From Progne subis subis (Eukaryota > Chordata > Aves > Passeriformes > Hirundinidae): a stretch of 64,000 bases of DNA. Numbering within the stretch: the stretch's first letter is position 1; each line of letters begins with the position of its first letter. The notes under the pieces were generated by a model. That model made no database searches. It worked only from the letters and a program-made list of their open reading frames with translations, and was not told the origin of the DNA. Position numbers and translations under genes: made by a program. The stretch lies in the NCBI GenBank assembly GCA_022316685.1, contig JAKJHU010000667.1:62001-126000 (forward strand), in the 5' to 3' direction. Shown here piece after piece: positions 55,852 to 64,000 of the stretch.

Positions 55852-58500
55852 GTGGGGGCCACTGTGGCACTCACCACTTTGAAATTGACCTGGAAAACAG
55901 ACAATCCTGTCTGGGTGGATCAGTGGCCCCTCGAAAGGAAAAAATTGAGTGCTCTCAAAAATTTGGTCAGAGAACAATTGGAAAAGGGACACATTGTACC
56001 AACAAACAGTCCCTGGAATTCCCCAGTGTTTGTCATTCGCAAGAAAGCCTCCGGATCATGGAGATTGCTTCATGATCTCAGAAAAATCAATGAGGTCATT
56101 GAGGAAATGGGACCACTTCAGCTGGGGCTTCCATCTCTCTCAATGATTCCGAGAGATTGGCCGCTTGTGATCATTGATCTCAAAGACTGTTTTTTTCAAC
56201 ATTCCACTTCATCCAGATGATGCTCCTCGATTTGCCTTTTCCATCCCAAGTGTCAACAGGGAGGAGCCTCTGCAGAGATACCATTAGGTTGTTCTTCCTC
56301 AAGGACTCCGGAACTCGCCGACCATCTGCCAATGGTTTGTTGCACGGGCACTGTCTCCAGCTCGAGAGAAACATCCAGGAGCAAAAATCATTCATTATAT
56401 GGATGATCTGCTCATTGCAGCACCGACACAACAAGAATTGCAGAGAGCTCGTGACTGTGTGATCACAGAGGTGCAACATGCAGGTTTGGAAATTTCAACT
56501 TCAAAAATTCAGGAAATTGCACCTTGGAAATACTTAGGATGGAAAATCACTGAACAAACAGTGAAACCACAGAAAATAGAAATTAAAACAGAAGTTAACA
56601 ACTTACAGGATTTGCAACAACTTTTGGGGGAAATCAACTGGATGAGATCCATCTTAGGGATCACAAATGATGAACTTGCGCCAGTTGTTCAATCTCTTGA
56701 AGAGGGGACAGTAACATCAAATCTCCCAGGAGCCTCACCCCTGAGGCTCGGGAGGCCCTTGAGAAAATTGCTGGAGCCCTCCAGCAGAGACAGGCACATT
56801 CGCTTTGTAACATCTTTACCTTTTTTTCTTGCAGTGTTGGGGGAAAAAATACAGTTGTATAGATTGATTTTTCAGTGGGATTCATCACAGAAAGACCCAT
56901 TGTTGATTTTAGAGTGGATTTTTTATCTTACAGGTCTCCGAGGACGATCCTCTCAAGTCTGGAAATGATAGCTCAGATCATCATCAAAGCTAGGACCAGG
57001 CTGCAAACAATGGCAGGCAAAGACTTTACAACAATTTACCTGCCTTTGAAAAAAGATTATTTTGATTGAGCTTTGCAAAAGTCAGAGGATTTGCAGATTG
57101 CATTGTTAGATTACTCAAGGTTTGTACTATTCATTTCCCAAGTCACAGGCTGTTGAAAGCAAAAATAAGTTTCAGAGAAAAACCGAAAATAAGTGAGGTG
57201 CCGTTGGATGCAATAACGGTTTTTTACTGACGGCTCAAGAAAGACTCACAAATCAGTAAGTACATGGCAGGATGACATCACAGGGGGAGTGGAAATCAGA
57301 TATAAGAATAGTACAAGGGTCACCACAAATAGTAGAATTAGCAGCAGTGGTCAGAACTTTTGAGCTGTTCCAGCAACCTTTTAACTCTGATCACAGACTC
57401 AGCTTACGTAGCTAATGTGGTCAAGAGGCTTGAGAGTTCACTTTTGAGAGAAGTTGACAATGAAAAATTGTATTCATATTTACTACTTGCATGAGGACAT
57501 TGTTGCAAAACAGAAAAACATAAATACTTTGTCTCTCACAATCAGAGCACATTCATCCCTTCCAAGTTTTTTAGCAGAAGGCAATGCACACGCAGACAAA
57601 TTGACCATGCCAATTTCAAGGACTTTACCGAACATTTTTGAACAGGCAAAATTGAGTCATGCATTCTTTCATCAGAATGCTCAAGCACTAATGGAAGGCT
57701 TTCACATTTCCAAAAGTCAGGCAAAAGAAATCATTAGTGCTTGCCCAGATTGCCAGCTTGTGCAGCCTCCTGCATCAATGGGAGCAGTCAATCCAAGAGG
57801 ATTGCACAGTTTGCAGTTATGGCAAACTGATGTCACAAATATCCATCTTTGGGAAACTCAAAAATGTTCATGTTTCAGTTGACACATTTTCAGGTGCAGT
57901 CTTCGCATCTTTGCACACAGGTGAGACAGCACAACACGCTTGTCGACATTTCCTTGCAGGCATTTGCATCTTTAGGCGTGCCGCAAGAAATCAAAACAGA
58001 TAACGGACCAACATACATAGGGAAAGTGCTTGACAAAATTCCTGAAGAGGTGAGGTGTCCATCATACCTTTAGTATCCCACACTCTCCAACATGTCAGGC
58101 AATCATTGAAAGAACACATCAAACATTGAAATCCCTTTTGGACAGACAAAAAAGAGGAGAAGCAGACGCAACACCATACATGCGCTTGAATAAAGCCTTG
58201 TATGTGTTGAATTTTCTCAATGGCTCTTTTACAGAGCCAACTCCACCAATCATGAGGCATTTTTCAAACAGCACGAGAGCAAAACTGAAGGAAAACCCTT
58301 TAGTTTTGGTCAGAAACCCAGAAACAGGTCAAATTGAAGGACCATTCAAATTGATAACTTGGGGCAAGGGATTTGCTTGTGTCTCCACAGCAGTTGGACC
58401 AAAGTGGCTGGCAGCAAGACACGTGAAACCATACCGAGTCCAGACGCAAGCAGAGACGGACCCCAAGACCGGAGGAAGAGAAGTGGGCACGCAGACGTGA
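55790..58500 (+). pseudogene. ERV2 pol remnant
   Basis: Reverse transcriptase starts near 55870 ([25 protein letters not shown]). It shifts frame near 56200 and regains frame before the catalytic YMDD at 56396-56407. RNase H: FTDGSR near 57232, TDSAYVANV near 57393, and an acidic end near 57580 (EGNAHAD). Integrase: HHCC zinc site at about 57655-57760 ending CPDC, catalytic Asp in QTDVTNI near 57825, second Asp in TDNGPTY near 58000, Glu in IIERTHQ near 58108, and a C-terminal domain to 58500. The active-site residues are still visible, but at least five frame changes break the polyprotein. Confidence 0.82.
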
Positions 58501-58626
58501 GCTGGTGTCAGAGCAGCAGACATCCCTTCGTTCTACGTGCAAAAAAGACTCTAGGACTTGAGTTCTTTGGGACTTCAGGTAGTGTTGCATTTTTAGGGAT
58601 TCCCAGGAAGAAAAAGGTCATTGAAA

Positions 58627-59992
58627 ATGAAAGAACTATCCTTATGCCTCATTCTCTTCTTGGTTGCCTTGAGCAATGCGGCAGTTTTGCCCGTGGCTCA
58701 ACCAAAAGAGAATGTTTGGGAAACTCTAGCCAATGCATCAGGTTTGGATACCATCTGCCTGACACACTCAAGACCAGGGAAACCTTTCTCAACATGTTTA
58801 GTGGATTGCCAGTGACCGAATGGCCGATTCCAAAAAACATCCCTTCAGAAATTTCAAAGTCCATTGTAAATCCAGTGGACCAATGGGATGTTTGGGTGAA
58901 ATTCCTTCCTGTGGCTCCTTTTGAACCCCAGGAACTGGAAATTCTTGGATCAGTCCCAATGCAATTCTGTGTGAAATTCGGCCTTTCTGGAGTGGCAAAA
59001 AATAAAACTATAGACGTCACTCCAAACCTCAATTTTTACAGAAATTCATCATCTTGGTGTAATTACACTAAGATGCTGAAAAAACCATCCAATCATGTTC
59101 CAGCTCAGTTACCAAGGGGAAACTTTTTCATTTGTGGGAACAAAATTTGGCCCGCGATTCCTGCAAATGCCACAGGTGGTCCGTGCAGCATTGGAATGCT
59201 TTCATTGCTAACACCCGACATGACACTGATGAGAAACTAAAACAGAGAGGGAAAAGATCAGTTCAAATGTATGACCCAAATTGTGATGATGAAGTTCACA
59301 CATGGAGCAAGGCTCAGAGAATTGCAGTTGCAATTTTTTACCCACAGGTAGCATCAGGAGCAGCCTTGACACAATTGGATCATGTGGGTTGTTGGCTGAG
59401 CAAACATGCCCGAGCTGTCTCTCTTGCACTGAGTGACATGTTGTTAGACATTGACAGTGTAAGACGAGCAACTCTCCAAAACAGGGCAGCGATTGATTAC
59501 CTTTTGCTGACCCACGGGCATGGGTGTGAGGAATTTGAGGGAATGTGCTGCATGAATTTGTCAGATCATTCCAAATCCATTCATGAAAACGTCAGGCAAT
59601 TGCAGGAGAGTGTGAACAAACTTGGAGAGGTAACTGCATCATGGATGGATGGTTTGTTCAATTTGTTTAACCTTTCATCACTGTGGAAGGAACTTTTAAA
59701 AATAGTTATATATATTTTAATAGGGCTTGTAATCCTTCTCATGATTTTGCCGTGTTTGTTTCTATGTATACGGCGAGCCATGGACAGAGTGGCCAAGGAA
59801 GTGTTTTTGGTTCAAACAGGAGGGGGAGATGTTGGAGTCCAGGGCATTCCTTTGGTTGCCCTGGAGGGTCAGAGACCTGGGCAGGGGGCTCTGAGACCCC
59901 AGCCCAGAGCTCAGAGAGACTCTGGCTTTGATCTCAGTCCATGGGAAAAACTTCCTAAACTGAGAGAGGGTTTGCAGGCCACGGGAGTGTGA
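58627..59992 (+). pseudogene. ERV2 env remnant, alpha/gamma type
   Basis: Starts ATGAAAGAACTA with a clear signal peptide (LCLILFLVALSNAA). The surface part changes frame near 58790 and again near 59200. A furin-type RGKRS is near 59255. The transmembrane part is open: a fusion-peptide-like AIFYPQVASGAAL; a heptad region; a region with AAIDYLLLTHGHGC; a CX6CC motif; and a membrane anchor (IVIYILIGLVILLMILPCLF). CX6CC with this preceding region is the alpha/gammaretrovirus pattern, not the usual betaretrovirus one. The frame runs through the polypurine tract into the LTR and stops at 59992. Confidence 0.82.
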
Positions 59993-60443
59993 AAAAAATA
60001 GTAATTTTAGGTTCATAGCATTGGAGTGAATGGGGACAAGATGGAGAATCTGGGGCGTTGCCTCCTTCTTCTTCCTTCTCCTTCCCTCACTCCATTTCTG
60101 CTATGACGTTGGCACAAAGTAGTTAGTGAGGATTGGGTCAGTGTATAGATGACCTTTTTAGTAATAGTGATAGACATTGGTAAGAAATAGTAAATAACGA
60201 ACACGTAGTAATTAGTATAAAAGATTAAGGACTGCCCAGCTCGGGGGGAGACGTGAGAAGTCCATGCAGCTGCAAACATCATGTTGGACTGTGAGAAATT
60301 TGTAAGATAAGAAACAATAAACGAAAAATGCAACCTTGAAAAATCTACACCTGAAGACTCCGTCTCTTCCTTCGGCTTGGCTCGGAGCTGTGCAGGGGGA
60401 AAGGGACCCTGAAACCACCTGAATGTTGGGGAAGCCCCCGACA
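59830..60443 (+). repeat. ERV2 3' LTR
   Basis: 614 bases, TGTTGGAG to CCCGACA, nearly identical to the 5' LTR apart from the 31-base indel and about five small differences. Confidence 0.92.
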
Positions 60444-61700
60444 GTAGTCGAGGTGCCAGCAGGAGTTGTGCTTCTGTGCCAATCACCTCTGAGGCAGCTT
60501 GAACTCCTTCATAGGCGGCCAAGATTTCCTTCTCTGTTGGAGTGTAGTTGGCTTCAGACCCTCTGTAGCTTCGGCTCCAGAATCCCAGTGGTCGGCCCCG
60601 AGTCTCCCCAGGCACCTTCTGCCAAAGGCTCCAGGACAGGCCATTGTTCCCGGCTGCTGAGTAGAGCACGTTCTTCACATCTGGTCCTGTCCTGACTGGG
60701 CCAAGGCTACTGCATGAGCGATCTCCTGTTTGATCTGGCAAAGGCTTGTTTGCTGTTCAGGGCCCCAGTGGAATTGTTTTTCTTGCGGGTGACCAGGTAG
60801 AGAGGGCTCACAATCTGGCTGTACTCAGAATGTGCATCCTCCAGTAAACCTATGGCGCCTAGGAAAGCTTGTGTTTCATTCTTGCTGGTCGTGGGAGACA
60901 TTGCGGTGATCTTATTGATGACCTCAGTGGGAATCTGCCGCCGTCCATCTTGCCACTTTACTCCAGGAACTGGATCTCTCGGCAGGTCCCTTGGACCTTG
61001 CTCTGCTTGATGGCAAAACCAGCTTCAGGAGCATTTGGATGATCTTCTCTCCTTTCTCAAACACTTCCATTGCCGTGTTCCCCCACACAATGATGGCATC
61101 GATATACTGTAGGTGCTCCGGCGCCTCACCCTTTTCCAGTGCAGCCTGGATCAGTCCATGGCAGATGGTGGGGCTGTGTTTCCACCCCTGGGGCAGTCGG
61201 TTCTAGGTGTACTGCACGCCCCTCCAGGGTGAAAGCAAACTGAGGCCTGCATTCTGCAGCCAGAGGAATGGAGAAAAAGGCGGTTAGCAATGGTCAATGG
61301 TGGCGTACCATTTTGCTGCCTTGGACTCCAGCTCGTACTGGAGTTCCAGCATGTCCGGCACAGCAGCGCTCAACGGTGGAGTCACTTCGTTCAAGGCACG
61401 GTAGTCCACAGTCAATCTCCATTCTCCGTCAGACTGTCGCACAGGCCAGATGGGCTGTTGAAGGGTGAGTGGGTTTTGCTGACCACCCATTTGTGCTCTC
61501 CAGCTCACGGATCATCTTGTGGAGGGGATCACGGCATCTCGATTTGTCCGGTACTGTCGGCGGGCACCGTCGAAGGTGGCAACTGGAACTCGTTGCTCTT
61601 CTACTTTTAGGAGTCCTACTGCAGAGGGTTCTCCGACAGTCCAGGCAAGCCATTCCATTCTTAATGCCTCTGCTCCACAGCTTGCTATTCCAAAAGCCAC
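60444..61700 (-). pseudogene. ERV3 reverse transcriptase and RNase H remnant
   Basis: The - strand encodes RT motifs (WRLTVDYRALNEVTPP near 61410; FLGAIGLLEDA near 60860) in several frames and the start of RNase H (EANYTPTEKEILAAYEGV near 60530). The catalytic box reads YIDA (about 61113-61093) instead of YxDD: the second Asp codon is GCC, so the polymerase would be dead even without frameshifts. The coding ends at the ERV2 LTR. Confidence 0.78.
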
Positions 61701-61709
61701 CTGAGTCCT

Positions 61710-61985
61710 TTAGAGTCTTTGTAATAGCCATTCCGGAGGAAGTCTATGCCCAAAATACACGGGGCCCCCTGAGCCAGTCACAATTGGATGTTTCTGCCAC
61801 TCCTTCCCGGTCAGGCTTACCTCAGCTTCTAACAGAGTCAGTTCCTGTGATCCCCCCGTCACCCCGGCAATGGAAATAGGTTCTGTCCCCACATATTCCG
61901 ATGGTATCAGTGTACACTGCGAACCGGTATCAACTAAAGCTTCGTATTTCTGTGGCTCTGATGTGCCAGGCCATCGAATCCACAC
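61710..61985 (-). pseudogene. ERV3 protease domain
   Basis: The - strand frame contains ALVDTGSQCTLIPSEYV, the active-site loop of a retroviral aspartic protease (DTGS, near 61930), and a C-terminal part running to 61710. The domain looks complete, but it lies between frames broken on both sides. Confidence 0.75.
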
Positions 61986-62039
61986 CGTCCAATAGATCCG
62001 GTTTTCCCGTGCCTCTCCCTGGCTAGAGGCAGGGCCCCT

Positions 62040-63877
62040 CTAGCACTGGTCATTACTCCCTTCCTGGGCATACATGGTAGAGGTTCCTTCACAGGGATCT
62101 GGCATATCCTCACTTCTATAATACCTGGCAGCTTGGTCATGTGAGGTTGAGGCTACCTTCATCTTAGTGGAACCCCCTCGGTTAGTGTTTCTCTCCTTGA
62201 GCTCACGCACCCGTGCTGCCAGGGCAGAAGTGGGTTTCCCATGCCACCTTCCCATGTCTTCCCCATGGTCACTCAGGAAGAACCACAGGTCAGCTCGTGG
62301 GGTGTACCCTCTCTCTCTAGCTGGGGGCCGTTGAGCTCTGACTCTGGGGCCTGTAACTCGCACCGGTGCCACACAGGAACTGTTCCTCCTCATCTCCTCC
62401 CTCACCTCCCTCATCTCCTCTCTGAGTTCCTTAACCATGGCAGAGACCTGAGCCTGCATTGGGCCACTGATCATGCTCTCATAATTTCTGAGCTTGTTGG
62501 CTACAGAACTTACTGTCTCTCGGTTGTTATCGGCATTAATTGTTGCAATGAAGGTGGCGTATTGAGATGGTCCTAGAGTTGCCAGGTTCCACAGCATTTG
62601 CCCTGTGCACCTGACTTTGTCGGGGTCATTATCATGCTGTCCACCCCTCCCAAAGAGTACCTCCAATACTGCCACTTCTCTCAGCTGTTGGATCCCTTCC
62701 TCAAGGGTCTTCCAGCGCATTCTATGATGGTGCTCCTGCATTCTGTCTCTGTGGACAAACCTCTCCCTTACACTCATTAAAAGCCGCTCCCAAAGGGAAA
62801 GGGGCCCTGGCTCCCTTACAAATACCTGATTCACACCCGAGTCCTGGGTCAAGGGTCCCAAATTCCTTGCCTCACTACTATCTAGCTGCACGCCTGTTCC
62901 TATAAGGTCCCAGACGCGAACTAACCAGGCTGTATAAGCCTCACGTCCCCGTCGTGCAAGATCTTTTTGCAGATTACGGAGACTTTCATATGTCAGGGAC
63001 TCGGTGATGATCTCAACTCTGAGTCCCCCGCGGGTTGTGAGGGCCCTCCTTTCTTATCCTTGTTGCCTGGGTGCTCTGATTTCACCTTGTACTTCTTTGT
63101 TTCCACAGGGGCCACTGCTGCTGGCTGTGGCTGCTCCTGTGGTTCAGCTGGAACCTGGACGGTTGTGACGTCTGTGGGTTCCGCTGCTGCACCATCAGAC
63201 TCTCCTTTGTCGGGGCAGGGGGAGGGTTTCCCAGCAGCTGGGGCTAATGAGGCTACTACAGGGGCAAGGTACTCCCTCAGCATCTCACCTATCTCCTTCA
63301 CCCAATCTGGGTGGTTTATTCCTGAGGCAGGCTGTGGGGCAGGCTCAGGCTGTGGGGCAGTATCCTTATTCCCTAGGGCAGGTATCAGGGTGGTTACCCA
63401 GTCCAGTCTCCCCTTATCTCTAAATGCTACACAGAACAGGCATACCAGCAACACCAGCCACTGTATGATATCATTAACATTCAGAGATTTGAACCCTTCA
63501 AAGACTGGTGGGGTAGGCCCAAAGAGCTGGGTGAAGGGTTGGGAAAAGGTTTCCCCTGGTATTATTTCCTCACAGTATGTACCGTTCTTAAAATAACCCC
63601 AAAAACACACAGTCAGTGTATGGTAGCCCTGAATCCATGTGCCTGCCTTCCAGAGAAAATTAAAAATCCACGATTTCCTCACTTTGTTAGCCCATACAGC
63701 AAACTGGATGACAGCCACAGCAACCTTAGTTACAGGGCCCATGTTTAGAAAAGGCCCTGCAAATGGGAGGAATACGGCCACACCCACATGCCACCCGAAC
63801 CAGACAAAGGCAGACCACATGATGCCCAGTACACAACAATGTAGGCACTTAAGAACTGTTATTCCTTTTTCTCTCAA
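62040..63877 (-). pseudogene. ERV3 gag in two frames
   Basis: The first frame (63877-62993, 294 codons) starts with two or three hydrophobic stretches (VLGIMWSAFVWFGWHVGVAV; VTKVAVAVIQFAVWA), a further one near 63460 (IIQWLVLLVCLFCVAF), then a Pro/Ala-rich linker. A frame change near 62990 leads to a second stretch (62891-62040) with capsid-like sequence (LWNLATLGPSQYATFIATI) and a Glu/Arg-rich coiled coil (VKELREEMREVREEMRR). No CCHC knuckle was seen. Gag with membrane-spanning-like N-terminal segments is unusual. Confidence 0.6.
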
Positions 63878-63887
63878 TGCCCCTCGA

Positions 63888-63905
63888 GCCCCACGTTGGG
63901 CGCCA
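63888..63905 (-). promoter_or_regulatory. ERV3 primer-binding site, tRNA-Lys1,2
   Basis: On the - strand TGGCGCCCAACGTGGGGC, 18 of 18 to the tRNA-Lys1,2 site also used by spumaviruses and some betaretroviruses. It lies 5 bases from the LTR end. Confidence 0.88.
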
Positions 63906-63910
63906 AATTC

Positions 63911-64000
63911 TGTCTTGGTTTGAAAAAGACAGTTGTCTGCTAAGGAGAGGCAAGCCTCCGGGTTATTATAATTTAGAAGATTAAAAAAAAAACTTTCGGT
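63911..64000 (-). repeat. ERV3 5' LTR end (truncated by window)
   Basis: The LTR ends CCAAGACA on the - strand (TGTCTTGG on +) and continues past the window edge. Confidence 0.75.

Larger units (their letters stand above)
50812..60443 (+). mobile_element. ERV2: beta-like provirus with alpha/gamma-type env
   Basis: Complete provirus layout: LTRs (50812-51457, 59830-60443), an exact tRNA-Asn primer site, gag, a dUTPase-like domain plus protease, pol, env, and a polypurine tract AGGAGGGGGAGA just before the 3' LTR. The LTRs differ by a 31-base indel and about five small changes, which points to a young insertion, yet all genes carry frameshifts. No target duplication: CCTGGC stands before and GTAGTC after. 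The left neighbour is ERV1 and the right neighbour is ERV3. Confidence 0.9.
60444..64000 (-). mobile_element. ERV3: 5' part of a provirus (LTR end to RNase H)
   Basis: On the - strand, from the right: the end of an LTR, a tRNA-Lys1,2 primer site, gag, protease, reverse transcriptase and part of RNase H, cut off at 60444 by the ERV2 3' LTR. Integrase, any env and the 3' LTR are absent. Gag and polymerase style suggest a class III (ERV-L/spuma-like) element, but this is a judgement from memory and a betaretrovirus-like alternative is possible. Confidence 0.8.

Noticed and set aside
58359..58620. Env start at 58359
   Set aside because: The upstream part of that frame overlaps the integrase C-terminus out of phase. 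The ATG at 58627 directly precedes a signal peptide and is the better start.

Overview
The window looks like bird DNA, most likely a songbird. Three genes belong to a C2H2 zinc-finger family with the non-KRAB N-terminus [17 protein letters not shown], which I know mainly from passerine genomes. The rest is GC-rich minisatellite DNA and avian-type endogenous retroviruses (ERVs). Species, chromosome and chromosome type (autosome, W or germline-restricted) cannot be told from the sequence. I see no tRNA, rRNA or CRISPR array.

Layout. Positions 1-16300 form one arm of a large inverted repeat. The other arm is about 29060-43960. A second inverted repeat overlaps it (about 25790-35250 against 41600-50811). 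The repeated unit holds, in order: a CpG-island promoter (NRF1, ETS, CCAAT and GC-box motifs); exon 1 and exon 2 of a Rab4-like small GTPase separated by a minisatellite intron; AT-rich intron-like DNA; more minisatellite; a single-copy block E; and a two-exon zinc-finger gene. This promoter-Rab4-zinc-finger order is seen complete three times: + strand from 10605, - strand from 34090, + strand from 42780. A fourth promoter and Rab4 exon 1 at 823-1100 reads out of the left end of the window. Pairs of modules stand head to head around a roughly 4 kb single-copy block C (2890-6770 and its inverted copy 37310-41190).

The zinc-finger copies are 14974-16190 (8 fingers), 30709-29157 on the - strand (12 fingers) and 46134-47462 (10 fingers, broken by an early frameshift). 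The first two each lost one base in the linker before the last finger, at different bases, and end in the same alternative tail. The Rab4 copies all lack an ATG at the expected start and two carry stops, but the splice sites are kept. This suggests, as inference, that the Rab4 segment now serves as a promoter and non-coding leader for the zinc-finger genes.

Between the arms (16300-29060) lie a probable LTR fragment, a second CpG-island promoter with a hexanucleotide tract, a copy of segment D, more minisatellites, and ERV1 (20712-28589), a decayed gammaretrovirus-like provirus with a 4-base target duplication. The 3' part of ERV1 is present again, inverted, at 48005-50811. ERV2 (50812-60443) is a frameshifted provirus with near-identical LTRs, an exact tRNA-Asn primer-binding site, betaretrovirus-like gag-pro-pol and an alpha/gamma-type env. 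ERV3 (60444 to the window end, - strand) is the 5' part of another provirus with an exact tRNA-Lys1,2 primer-binding site. ERV2 lies between ERV1 and ERV3 without a target duplication, so that junction is probably a recombination product or an assembly join.
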